A stretch of 64,000 nucleotides of DNA, from assembly GCF_022347545.1 (NCBI RefSeq), contig NZ_JAKREW010000028.1:1-64000 (forward strand), given 5' to 3'. The notes beneath the pieces are model-generated. The model saw only the letters and a program-made list of their open reading frames with translations, ran no database searches and was not told where the DNA came from. Shown here in pieces: positions 42,874 through 49,864 of the stretch. Each line of letters starts with the position of its first letter. Positions within the stretch are counted from its first letter, which is position 1. The translations under genes were made by a program, and so were the position numbers. Source of the DNA: Terribium retamae. Lineage in GTDB: Bacteria > Pseudomonadota > Alphaproteobacteria > Rhizobiales > Rhizobiaceae.

Positions 42874-42968
42874 CGGAAATGCAGCATGCAGGATTTGGGG
42901 CTCAAGGCGCCAGTAAAGGGGCCGTCGCTTAAGCCCCGAGCAATCGAAGCAGAGGGGGAACGAGAGCG

Positions 42969-43471
42969 ATGCACCATACGGAAACGGCCGCCATAGCGGC
43001 GCGGTTGCTGGGCCTGCGCCAGCTGCGCAATGTCACCCAGATGGAGTTGGCCACTCATATCGGCGTTTCCTACCAGCAGTTGCAGAAATACGAACGGGGC
43101 CGCAACCGTATCTCGCCGGCGATGCTGCAGCGTTGTGCCGAATATCTCAGCGTGCCGATCGACTATTTTTCTCCGAGCATGCCCGAAGCCCGGGCGGCAA
43201 TGGTGCCAGCCGCAACATGGAAATCGCCGGGCTCGACCCGGCGGATCGGAAGATGTGGCGGGAATTCTCGGCGCTGCCGTCAAACCTGCAGGACTCGATC
43301 CGTTCACTGGTGGCCGGCATTCATGATGTGCAGCTGGGAAAAAAGGGAATTGACGAACGAAAGGCGGCACGTCCCGCACGGTTGGCCAGACGCACGCGAG
43401 CCGTCGCTGCCGCCCAGACGGGGCTGACGGATTTTCCGGTTGCCGGGACCATGCATCCCCGCAACCGGTGA
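42969..43471 (+). pseudogene. XRE-family regulator, frameshifted after the HTH domain
   Basis: The first frame gives an intact helix-turn-helix (residues ~10-70, 'RQLRNVTQMELATHIGVSYQQLQKYERGRNRISPAMLQRCAEYL...'). After about residue 80 the family-like C-terminal segment ('IAGLDPADRKMWREFSALPSNLQDSIRSLVAGIHDVQ') continues in the +2 frame, ending at 43471, while the first frame runs on to 43427 without resemblance to the family. The shift is near 43190-43220. The HTH could still be made as a 152-residue protein with a replaced tail. ATG 42969 follows GAGGGGGAACGAGAGCG. Confidence 0.65.
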
Positions 43472-43476
43472 GCGCC

Positions 43477-44865
43477 CTACGAGCGCTGCTTCTTCTTGCG
43501 CCAGGGCGCGCCGACTTCCCAGTCACCGGCCATGATGCAGCCATAAGGCAGCACCTCGTCGACGATCTCGGCGAGACCGTAATGTTCGATCTGCCGACGC
43601 ACCGCCGCAGCGTTCTTGTACGCGCTGGGCAGTTCGGAAATGTCGGTCACGCCGCAGAAGAAACGGGTGTCGATGCCCTTTGTCTCTTCAGCGAAGATCT
43701 CTTCATTCGTTCGTCCCGCCTTCTGCTTGCGGTGCTGCGTGCGCGAAAAGTTGCGCCCGGCACCGTGTGGCGAGAAGCCCAGACCGTTCGGGGCGTTCTT
43801 TCCGCGCGCGATCAACACCGGCTCCGCCATGTTGAGCGGGATCAGTGTCAGGTCCGTCGCGTCATCGGCCCAGTTGTCGAAGGCCGGCGTCGCACCCTTG
43901 CCGTGGTAGAACAGTCCGTCGGAGCGCCTGAAGACGAAGTTGTGCTCGTTCCAGAACCGATCCGCGACCTTGGCCGACAGGCGTTCCGCGGCCATTTCGT
44001 GGATCAGTTCGTGGTTCGCCTTCGTCCAGGCGCGGATTGTCTGCAAGGCATCCCAATAGTCCTCACCCTCGCTTGTATCGGCTGGGATCCAGGCGTTCTG
44101 TGGCAGCGTTTCGGGCGAGAGCTGCTTGCGGTAGCTCTCGGCGATCTTCATGCCCTTGCTGTAGAGCCTGGCGCCCGGCGCCCGCGATCCGTGATGGGTC
44201 ACCAGCGCCGTTTCTCCCGTCGACTTGATCGTGCCGACGAAGGCGAAATGGTTACCGTCTCCCTGCGTGCCGAAATGCTCGATGGCGGCGCTCATCACGT
44301 CGCGCAGCAACAGGTTGCCGTCGATGCGCTCCGCGACATCCTTCGGAGGCCGCATCTGCTGGCCGCGCGGCCGGCCACCCGGGCCAAAATGCGTCACGGC
44401 ATGGACGGCATCGAGCAGCGCGGCTGGCGCAACACCTGGAAAGGTCGAGATCGCCATCGAGCAGCAGATGTCGGCCGAATGCATGCCTGGGTGGATGGCT
44501 TCCGAGATCGCCACGCCGCCGACTGGGATCGTGCCGGATGGGCCGGCGGGACACGCATCGGGCATGATCGCGCCGGCCTTGATGACAGGCGTGCGCATCA
44601 GCTCCGTCATGCTCCGGCTCACCGCCTCGACATTGGCGGCTTCCTCGGGCGTTTCCGCTTCGATGTTCACGTGGAAAGGCACCGAACCGGCAGGATGCGG
44701 GGCAATCACCGGCGGCGGCGCGAAACCCTGCGCCACCTGCATCGCCTGATCCATCGAGCCGCCGCCTTCGAGCACGGCATTGGCGGCGGCCAGCGCCTTG
44801 CCGAACCACTTGCCCTGCGCCAGCCCGGCGTCTATCAGATCCTGTCCACTCAATACCTCAACCAT
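43477..44865 (-). CDS. rtcB: RtcB-family RNA ligase
   Basis: A 462-residue tRNA/RNA-splicing ligase. It joins RNA ends bearing 2',3'-cyclic or 3'-phosphate to 5'-OH ends through a guanylylated His and Mn ions. Motifs include 'GMHSADICCSM' (metal Asp/Cys), GDGNHF (metal His) and 'SPHGAGR', whose His is the expected guanylylation region. ATG 44865 is preceded by AAGGGA eight bases upstream. It is the last gene of a leftward operon with the Ro60-like gene and the tRNA-like array. No rtcA is in the window. Confidence 0.93.
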   Translation of the reverse strand: MVEVLSGQDLIDAGLAQGKWFGKALAAANAVLEGGGSMDQAMQVAQGFAPPPVIAPHPAGSVPFHVNIEAETPEEAANVEAVSRSMTELMRTPVIKAGAIMPDACPAGPSGTIPVGGVAISEAIHPGMHSADICCSMAISTFPGVAPAALLDAVHAVTHFGPGGRPRGQQMRPPKDVAERIDGNLLLRDVMSAAIEHFGTQGDGNHFAFVGTIKSTGETALVTHHGSRAPGARLYSKGMKIAESYRKQLSPETLPQNAWIPADTSEGEDYWDALQTIRAWTKANHELIHEMAAERLSAKVADRFWNEHNFVFRRSDGLFYHGKGATPAFDNWADDATDLTLIPLNMAEPVLIARGKNAPNGLGFSPHGAGRNFSRTQHRKQKAGRTNEEIFAEETKGIDTRFFCGVTDISELPSAYKNAAAVRRQIEHYGLAEIVDEVLPYGCIMAGDWEVGAPWRKKKQRS

Positions 44866-44882
44866 AACCACATTCCCTTCAA

Positions 44883-44964
44883 GAGAGCGGAAACGCTCTA
44901 AGCTTTTGTTTTAGCATCATTTTTGTAACGCCAAGTGATTCTACTTGGCTACAAAATGCTCTAG
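44883..44964. repeat. Mosaic palindromic repeat, copy 5 (shortened A + inverted B)
   Basis: AGAGCGGAAACGCTCT is a nearly minimal module A; module B follows in inverse orientation, ending CTACAAAATGCTCTAG. It lies between the tRNA-like array and rtcB. Confidence 0.88.
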
Positions 44965-44971
44965 ATCGTGA

Positions 44972-44988
44972 TGGCCGAATAGCGGCCA
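44972..44988 (-). other. Small hairpin closing the tRNA-like array
   Basis: On the minus strand TGGCCG-CTATT-CGGCCA, preceded by CTTGCCGATC, the same word that starts array unit 5. This may be the remnant 5' end of an eighth unit or a processing/termination hairpin. Confidence 0.5.
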
Positions 44989-45000
44989 GGATCGGCAAGA

Positions 45001-45126
45001 CTTGTTCCGCCACTTCGCAGACGTTGCGAAGGAAGGACACGAACCTTCACGTCTTTCGACACCTGCCTGCGCAGGTTGCGTCTACCTGTAGTCTGGCCTG
45101 CATCCGCCATTCGGCCGGAAGACAAT
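45001..45126 (-). ncRNA. tRNA-like array unit 7 (Leu-like, Y RNA-like)
   Basis: Minus-strand order: linker word GACTACAG, D-arm 3' strand GGTAGACGC, a short hairpin in place of the anticodon arm, a variable-arm hairpin GTC-GAAA-GAC, and T arm GAAGG-TTCGTGT-CCTTC (45032-45048). Then come acceptor 3' strand CTTCGCA, loop ACGTC, acceptor 5' strand TGCGAAG (a perfect 7-base match) and D-arm 5' strand TGGCGGAAC. The D-loop is where the molecule is open. The parts resemble tRNA-Leu, but no usable anticodon is present. Unit ends are approximate. Confidence 0.75.
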
Positions 45127-45211
45127 TCGGCGGAATCCGCCGGGCGGATTCGAACCGCCAGTCCCAATCTAGTCCTGCATTCATTCGTCTTCCCCGCGAA
45201 CACGGCGACAA
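45127..45211 (-). ncRNA. tRNA-like array unit 6 (reduced)
   Basis: The shortest unit. The linker word is degenerate (GGACTAG). The T arm GGCGG-TTCGAAT-CCGCC is perfect (45143-45159) and is followed directly by an acceptor-like hairpin, CGGCGG-AAT/ATT-CCGCCG (45128-45142). The D and anticodon parts are not recognisable, so this unit may be a decayed or minimal version. Confidence 0.6.
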
Positions 45212-45356
45212 GATTTGCGAGACGGTACTGAGCTACTTTTCCGGAAGAACCCGAAAGGGGTGGATTGAACACCCGACCTCCCGCCTTTCTCAAGGCAGGC
45301 GCTCTATCCCTGTAGTCCCGCAGGCATTCGCCGCACCGGCGACGAGATCGGCAAGA
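45212..45356 (-). ncRNA. tRNA-like array unit 5 (Ala/Arg-like)
   Basis: Minus strand: GGCGAATGCC hairpin, GACTACAG, D-arm 3' strand GGGATAGAGC, an anticodon-like arm CCTGCC...GGCGGG with an 8-base loop, AGGTC, and T arm GGGTG-TTCAATC-CACCC (45258-45274). Then acceptor strands CTTTCGG and CCGGAAAAG (imperfect) are joined by GTTCTT, followed by D-arm 5' part TAGCTCAG. The order is permuted relative to a tRNA and open in the D-loop. Confidence 0.7.
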
Positions 45357-45487
45357 CCGTTTCTGCTGCGCCACTCCGCCCGAAGGCGAAGGGATGATTT
45401 GAACATCCGACCTCCCGTCTTGCGACGGGCGCGCTACCTGTAGTCCTGCCAGCATTCGCCGGCTATTCGTTGTCGCAGCGACAAGGG
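45357..45487 (-). ncRNA. tRNA-like array unit 4 (Pro-like, acceptor capped by UUCG)
   Basis: The clearest unit. Minus strand: GGACTACAG, D-arm 3' part GGTAGCGC, hairpin CCCGTC-GCAA-GACGGG in place of the anticodon arm, AGGTC, and T arm GGATG-TTCAAAT-CATCC (45392-45408). Acceptor 3' strand CTTCGCC is joined through loop TTCG (45381-45384) to 5' strand GGCGGAG, then D-arm 5' part TGGCGCAGC. The acceptor stem is a closed hairpin with no free CCA end, and the anticodon loop is a GNRA tetraloop. This cannot be a decoding tRNA. Confidence 0.8.
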
Positions 45488-45623
45488 TGGACGAAACTCC
45501 GGGATCCCGCTCGTGCCAGAGAGCGCCTGCCAGGCGAGGAGTCGAACCTCGCGGATTGCCCCGATCGGTGCTGTAGTTCCGTCCGGCATTCGCCGCGGCA
45601 AATCTTGGTCGTGGCGGCAAGGG
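45488..45623 (-). ncRNA. tRNA-like array unit 3
   Basis: Minus strand: GGCGAATGCC hairpin, GGAACTACAG (linker word at 45571-45577 on the plus strand as CTGTAGT), T arm CGAGG-TTCGACT-CCTCG (45535-45551), and 3' flank CCTGGCA. The acceptor 5' partner and D arm are less clear than in other units. A GTTTCGTC word closes the unit. Called because of its position, T arm and shared linker words. Confidence 0.6.
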
Positions 45624-45791
45624 GTGATGAAACATTTTTCCCGCCTGATCACTCGGCCACACGCTCTGCATGAGCATGACAGGATTTGAACCTGCGTAAG
45701 GAGCACCTGAAGCTGTAGTTTCACCGGCATCCGCCACGTCGTTGTCTTCTTTCTGTGTACCTTTCAGAGTCGAGGGTCATGACGACAAGAA
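45624..45791 (-). ncRNA. tRNA-like array unit 2 (Ser/Leu-like)
   Basis: Minus strand: GGCGGATGCC hairpin, AAACTACAG, a spacer with a possible long variable arm, T arm GCAGG-TTCAAAT-CCTGT (45679-45695), acceptor 3' strand CATGCTC, linker ATGCA, 5' strand GAGCGTG (7 pairs, one G-T), and a complete class II-like D arm TGGCCGAGTGATCAGGC. The closing word is GTTTCATC. The order is permuted, with the 3' half first. Confidence 0.72.
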
Positions 45792-45935
45792 TGATGAAAC
45801 GTCGCCGGTCCGTTCGGATCGGCACCTGCTCTAACCGCTGAGCTACGGACCCGTATCTGGTGGATCCGGCGGGATTCGAACCCGCGACCTGGAGGTAACA
45901 GCCTGTAGTTCCATCGGCATTCGTCATGCCTGTTC
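45792..45935 (-). ncRNA. tRNA-like array unit 1
   Basis: Minus strand: GGCAT...ATGCC hairpin (45916-45930), GGAACTACAG, a stretch containing CTGTTAC, T arm GCGGG-TTCGAAT-CCCGC (45869-45885), acceptor 3' strand CGGATCC, linker ACCAGATAC, and 5' strand GGGTCCG (7 pairs, one G-T). A complete D arm GCTC-AGCGGTTA-GAGC (45828-45843) and a closing GTTTCATC word follow. The linker keeps an ACCA, like a remnant of the CCA end. Nearest the Ro60-like gene and probably transcribed first. Confidence 0.75.
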
Positions 45936-45983
45936 AATATCACCGCTGGTGATCCCGGCGGGTCATCCGCCGGGATCGTCGTT

Positions 45984-46080
45984 GGAGCGTTTCCATTTTT
46001 CATGGAAACGCGAATACACTCTAACTCTTGACGCAATTCCGTACGGAAAACCGCTACACACTCTTCCTGGAATTGCTCTA
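45984..46080. repeat. Mosaic palindromic repeat, copy 6 (A + inverted C)
   Basis: Module A (GAGCGTTTCCATTTTTCATGG...) is followed by inverted module C, ending CCTGGAATTGCTCTA. Its last three bases are the stop codon (TAG on the minus strand) of the Ro60-like gene. Confidence 0.9.
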
Positions 46081-47637
46081 AAGTTCGGTCGCCTCGATGC
46101 GGCGGACCCAATGGTCCGGATCGCCCTTCGAAGAGAGCATCGTCCCGACCACCTCGAAGACCCGGTCGGAGAAACCGCCGACATTCAGGATGTCGGCTCC
46201 CGGCTTGGCCTGCACCGTGGTGTAGGGCTGGATGTCGATGCAGACCAGCTTCGCCCCAGGATTCAACGCCTTGAGCTTGCGCCATTCCTGCATCGTCGCC
46301 GTTCCCTGATGCGGATAGGAGGTTCCATCCACCCAGGACTGGTTGTCCGACACGAACACCATGAGGTCGACCTTGGCGCGCTCCTTGACGAGGCGGGCAA
46401 GCGGAGCCGAACAATTGGTTCCACCTCCGCCGACCGCGGCAAGCTTCTGCGCATTGGTCATCACCGAGTCGCGCGCGTTGAGTCGGACGTCCACCACATC
46501 GTTCTCGAACGGTAGCACCTTAGCCGTCGGGTTGCGCCGTAGCAGGGCCGCCGCCACCAGGGCAGCCACGTCGATGCAGCGCACGACCGAGGTCGACCCC
46601 TTGCGGTGGCCTGTAACGGGTGAGCTCATCGAGCCCGACACGTCCGGCGCCACCACAACATGGCCGTTCACCTCGGGCACGTTGCCGAGCGCGACTTCCA
46701 TCGCATCCTGCAATGCATCGCGCACGACATTCGGTACCCCGGCATCGACACTGTTGAACGCAACCATCAGCTGGTAAGGGAAGACGCGGGCGCGCTTCAC
46801 TTCCGCTGGGTCACGCAGCCGCGCCGCCAGCTTCTCGGCGAAACCTTCCACCTCGAACACGCCGTTGCGCGCAAAGGTGTTGAGGTTCTGCCGCAGCATC
46901 TGCCATCCGGCCGTCTCCGCGATCTGCACCCAATGCGCCTTCGTCAGCGGCATCGAGGTCAGCATCTGGAACGGCACTTCGGGCACCGGCAACGACGGAT
47001 CGCGCTTGAAGGCCTCGAAGGCCTTCACCAGATCCGGCAGCGCCAGCACGTCGTGCGGCTTGCCGATGAGGTAGCCGTAAAGCGCCGCACGCGAGGCCGA
47101 AACCGGCTTCGGATGCATCATCTTCACGACATCCGCCAGCGACGGGTCGTTCCCGACGGCTGCCCGCATGATCTCGAGGTCCGAGGCACGCTCGAGCCAG
47201 TTGAGCACGAGCCGCCTCGGCCGCGTTCCAAGCGACTTGCGTCCGACCGTTCCCGAGCGCATGACCTGCACGAAATTGCGCAGCATGCGCCCGTTTTTCA
47301 CGATCCGCACGAAGGCACGTTCGAAGGCGTCGCCCTGCATCATGGAGAGCACGGCCAGCAGCAGCGCCGGCATGTCCTTCATGTAGCCGGTTTCGTAGGC
47401 ATGCACGGCAGTCTTCGCCAGGAATTCCGGCTCGACCTGCCAGGCCAGCTTCAGCACTTCATCCAGCTGCTCCCGCGGCTCTGCATAGAAGGTCGCGTTC
47501 ATCGTTCCTGTCGATGCCAACTGCGCCAGAGCCTGGTGCGGTGTCAGAGCATAGGCCTGGGCACCTGCCTGGTTCATGGCGTCAGCGCGCGGGAGCAGCT
47601 TTCCCTGGATCGTCGCAAACACGGATTTGTTTGCCAT
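46078..47637 (-). CDS. rsr: TROVE-domain (Ro60/Rsr-like) RNA-binding protein
   Basis: A 519-residue Ro60 orthologue. A ring of HEAT-like helices (TROVE module, residues ~10-340) is followed by a VWA domain with the metal motif DVSGSM and 'LMVFVSDNQSWVDG'. Bacterial Ro proteins (Rsr) bind Y RNAs and help RNA decay and repair with exonucleases; in several bacteria they share an operon with Y RNAs and rtcB, as here. ATG 47637. A -24/-12 promoter lies about 34 bases upstream, and the RtcR activator is divergent. Confidence 0.93.
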   Translation of the reverse strand: MANKSVFATIQGKLLPRADAMNQAGAQAYALTPHQALAQLASTGTMNATFYAEPREQLDEVLKLAWQVEPEFLAKTAVHAYETGYMKDMPALLLAVLSMMQGDAFERAFVRIVKNGRMLRNFVQVMRSGTVGRKSLGTRPRRLVLNWLERASDLEIMRAAVGNDPSLADVVKMMHPKPVSASRAALYGYLIGKPHDVLALPDLVKAFEAFKRDPSLPVPEVPFQMLTSMPLTKAHWVQIAETAGWQMLRQNLNTFARNGVFEVEGFAEKLAARLRDPAEVKRARVFPYQLMVAFNSVDAGVPNVVRDALQDAMEVALGNVPEVNGHVVVAPDVSGSMSSPVTGHRKGSTSVVRCIDVAALVAAALLRRNPTAKVLPFENDVVDVRLNARDSVMTNAQKLAAVGGGGTNCSAPLARLVKERAKVDLMVFVSDNQSWVDGTSYPHQGTATMQEWRKLKALNPGAKLVCIDIQPYTTVQAKPGADILNVGGFSDRVFEVVGTMLSSKGDPDHWVRRIEATEL

Positions 47638-47670
47638 TGTTCTCGTTCCTTCTGTTCACGCCATCTACAT

Positions 47671-47687
47671 TCCAAGTTGCGTGCCAA
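47671..47687 (-). promoter_or_regulatory. Sigma54 (-24/-12) promoter of the rsr-array-rtcB operon
   Basis: On the minus strand TTGGCAC-GCAAC-TTGGA: GG and the -12 dinucleotide are in correct spacing. The -12 element reads TTGG rather than TTGC. Its place between the divergent RtcR gene and rsr fits RtcR-dependent activation. Confidence 0.7.
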
Positions 47688-47845
47688 CCTGCGTGCTATG
47701 AGCCGACCGGAGAGAAGATTTTTTATAACCTGCTGATTTTGCTGACATAAAAAAATTGCATCGGGTTTAATGCTAAGCTGGCGTGATTGAGTTGGTTCTC
47801 GGTTCCTGATATTGTCAGATAACAGGTTAGATTTTTGGATAAGAG

Positions 47846-49456
47846 ATGCGTCGTCGGGTCGTTATCGGTTTTCTTGGAACCACGCTGGATATGGGACGAG
47901 GGGGACGCTGGCAGCGGTGGCGACCGACGGTGGCTCTATGCCAGCAACCCGAACTCTTCATCGACCGGCTCGAACTGATCCATGGTTCTGGATCGGCAGC
48001 GGGGCTGGCCGCACAGGTGACGGCCGATATTAACGAGATATCGCCTGCAACCGAGGTGCGCTCGCATGTGATCGACTTTAAGGATCCCTGGGACTTCAGC
48101 GAGGTCTACACCAGCCTGCACGCATTTGCCCGCGGCTATGCGTTCGATCCGGACCGCGAGGACTATCTCGTCAACATCACCACGGGCACGCATGTCGCCC
48201 AGATCTGCTGGTTCTTGCTCACCGAAGCCCATTTCATTCCGGCGCGACTTCTGCAGCTCTCGCCGCCCAAAGACCGCGGCGAGAGCGGCAATGTCGCGGG
48301 CAGCTATTCGATCATCGATCTCGACCTGTCACGTTACGATGCCATAGCCACACGGTTCGCGGCAGAACGTGAGGAGGCGACGTCTTTCCTGAAATCGGGC
48401 ATCGCTACGCGCAACCCATCCTTCAATTCCATGATCGACCAAATCGAGAAGGTGGCGATCCGTTCGCGAGCGCCGGTTTTGCTGACTGGCCCTACGGGAG
48501 CCGGCAAGTCGCAGCTTGCCAAGCGCATCTACGAGCTCAAGAAAGCCCAGCACCAGGTCAGCGGCGCTTTCATTGAGGTCAATTGCGCAACGCTGCGCGG
48601 TGACCAGGCGATGTCCACCTTGTTTGGCCATGTGAAGGGCGCCTTCACCGGTGCGCAGGCCGCCCGCGCCGGTTTGATGAAGGCAGCCGACAAGGGTGTC
48701 CTCTTCCTTGACGAGATCGGAGAACTTGGCGCCGACGAGCAGGCGATGTGCTTGCGGGCTATCGAGGAGAAACGCTTTCTCCCGGTCGGTGCCGACCAGG
48801 ACGTCGCCTCGGATTTCCAGCTGCTTGCGGGGACCAACAGAGACCTCGCAATCGCAGTCAACGAAGGTCGCTTTCGGGAAGATTTGTTTGCGCGGCTCAA
48901 TCTGTGGACGTTCAGGCTTCCTGCCCTAAAAGACCGTCGCGAGGATATCGAGCCGAACCTCGACTTCGAATTGAAGCGGTTTTCTGAGCTTGAGGGGCAG
49001 AGCGTGTCCTTCAACAAGGAGGCTCGCAACCTCTATCTGGCTTTCGCCATGGCGCCGGATGCAGCCTGGCGTGCGAACTTCCGCGACCTGTCCGCATCGG
49101 TAACCCGCATGGCGACGCTCGCGCCGGAAGGGCGCATCAATGAAGAGACCGTGCGCGACGAGATCGGCCGCCTCAGGCAGATATGGGCGCCCGCCGAAAC
49201 CGATGCGGCGCCGGGCAAGTCGCTGCTGGCGATACTCGGCGCAGACCGCGTTGAAGCAATCGACCCGTTCGATCGCACGCAACTGGCCAATGTGATCGAT
49301 GTCTGCCGCGAAAGCGGCTCGATAAGCGCTGCAGGACGGAAGCTTTTTGCCGTTTCCCGCCTTCAGAAGAAGAGCGGCAACGATGCGGACCGCTTACGCA
49401 AATATCTCATACGGTTCGGGCTGACATTCGAGGAGCTGACCTCAGCCCCGGTTTGA
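47846..49456 (+). CDS. rtcR: RtcR, sigma54-dependent activator of the RNA repair operon
   Basis: A 536-residue activator. The N-terminal domain (about 1-175, 'VVIGFLGTTLDMGRGGRWQRWRPTVALCQ') is the RtcR-specific CARF-like sensor, proposed to bind RNA ends or cyclic-phosphate products. The central AAA+ domain has Walker A GPTGAGKS, the sigma54-contact loop GAFTGA and Walker B 'GVLFLDEIGEL'. A C-terminal HTH ends the protein. It is divergent from rsr, leaving 208 bases that contain the -24/-12 site. Confidence 0.95.
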   Translation: MRRRVVIGFLGTTLDMGRGGRWQRWRPTVALCQQPELFIDRLELIHGSGSAAGLAAQVTADINEISPATEVRSHVIDFKDPWDFSEVYTSLHAFARGYAFDPDREDYLVNITTGTHVAQICWFLLTEAHFIPARLLQLSPPKDRGESGNVAGSYSIIDLDLSRYDAIATRFAAEREEATSFLKSGIATRNPSFNSMIDQIEKVAIRSRAPVLLTGPTGAGKSQLAKRIYELKKAQHQVSGAFIEVNCATLRGDQAMSTLFGHVKGAFTGAQAARAGLMKAADKGVLFLDEIGELGADEQAMCLRAIEEKRFLPVGADQDVASDFQLLAGTNRDLAIAVNEGRFREDLFARLNLWTFRLPALKDRREDIEPNLDFELKRFSELEGQSVSFNKEARNLYLAFAMAPDAAWRANFRDLSASVTRMATLAPEGRINEETVRDEIGRLRQIWAPAETDAAPGKSLLAILGADRVEAIDPFDRTQLANVIDVCRESGSISAAGRKLFAVSRLQKKSGNDADRLRKYLIRFGLTFEELTSAPV

Positions 49457-49584
49457 ACACGCCACCCTGCCGGGCACAGCATTCAAGTTCCATTTCTGCA
49501 TTGAAGCGGGTGCCGGCTTCGTCTATGAAGCCGTTGACCGGCCCCGGCGGGCTGGTTCGTTTTCTGGATCTTGCGATCCCGGAA

Positions 49585-49661
49585 GCACCCGTAGCTCAGC
49601 TGGATAGAGTACTGCCCTCCGAAGGCAGGGGTCACAGGTTCGAATCCTGTCGGGTGCGCCA
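49585..49661 (+). tRNA. tRNA-Arg (anticodon CCG)
   Basis: A full cloverleaf. Acceptor GCACCCG pairs with CGGGTGC, D arm GCTC...GAGT, anticodon arm CTGCC-CTCCGAA-GGCAG giving CCG, variable GGGTC, T arm ACAGG-TTCGAAT-CCTGT, discriminator G and an encoded CCA. Unlike the array units at 45 kb it has the normal order and a usable anticodon. Confidence 0.95.
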
Positions 49662-49765
49662 ACCAATGTCTCGCCGTCGAAAGAACCCAATCGCGATCCA
49701 TGAAGCTGCAGACCCTGGCGGCGGTGGAGCGCGACCGATCGCCCCTCCATCCCCAGCCGGATGAA

Positions 49766-49801
49766 CGTCAAGTGCCGGCAAGTTGTGTTAAGTTGGGTAA
49801 A
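49766..49801 (-). promoter_or_regulatory. Phased operator in front of the response-regulator gene
   Basis: Read on the minus strand: TTTACC (49796-49801), TTAACA (49786-49791), TTGCCG (49776-49781) and TTGACG (49766-49771), each exactly 10 bases apart. The same four-box pattern stands before two genes downstream. OmpR-class regulators bind direct repeats on one helix face, so this is probably an autoregulatory site. Confidence 0.65.
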
Positions 49802-49864
49802 ATCCAGTCGCACGCGCGCACTTGTGCCTTATGGGTGGCCGGCATGAATGACGGACGGAGTGCA

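Noticed and set aside
45357..45885. Calling the array units ordinary tRNA genes or tRNA pseudogenes
   Set aside because: The halves are in permuted order, acceptor stems are closed loops and anticodon loops are missing or degenerate, yet stems are well kept. That is not the pattern of random tRNA decay.
44961..45927. Several open frames of 60-260 codons across the array at 45 kb, on both strands
   Set aside because: They run through T-arm and acceptor-like hairpins, have no ribosome sites and no family resemblance. The DNA is better explained as structured RNA.
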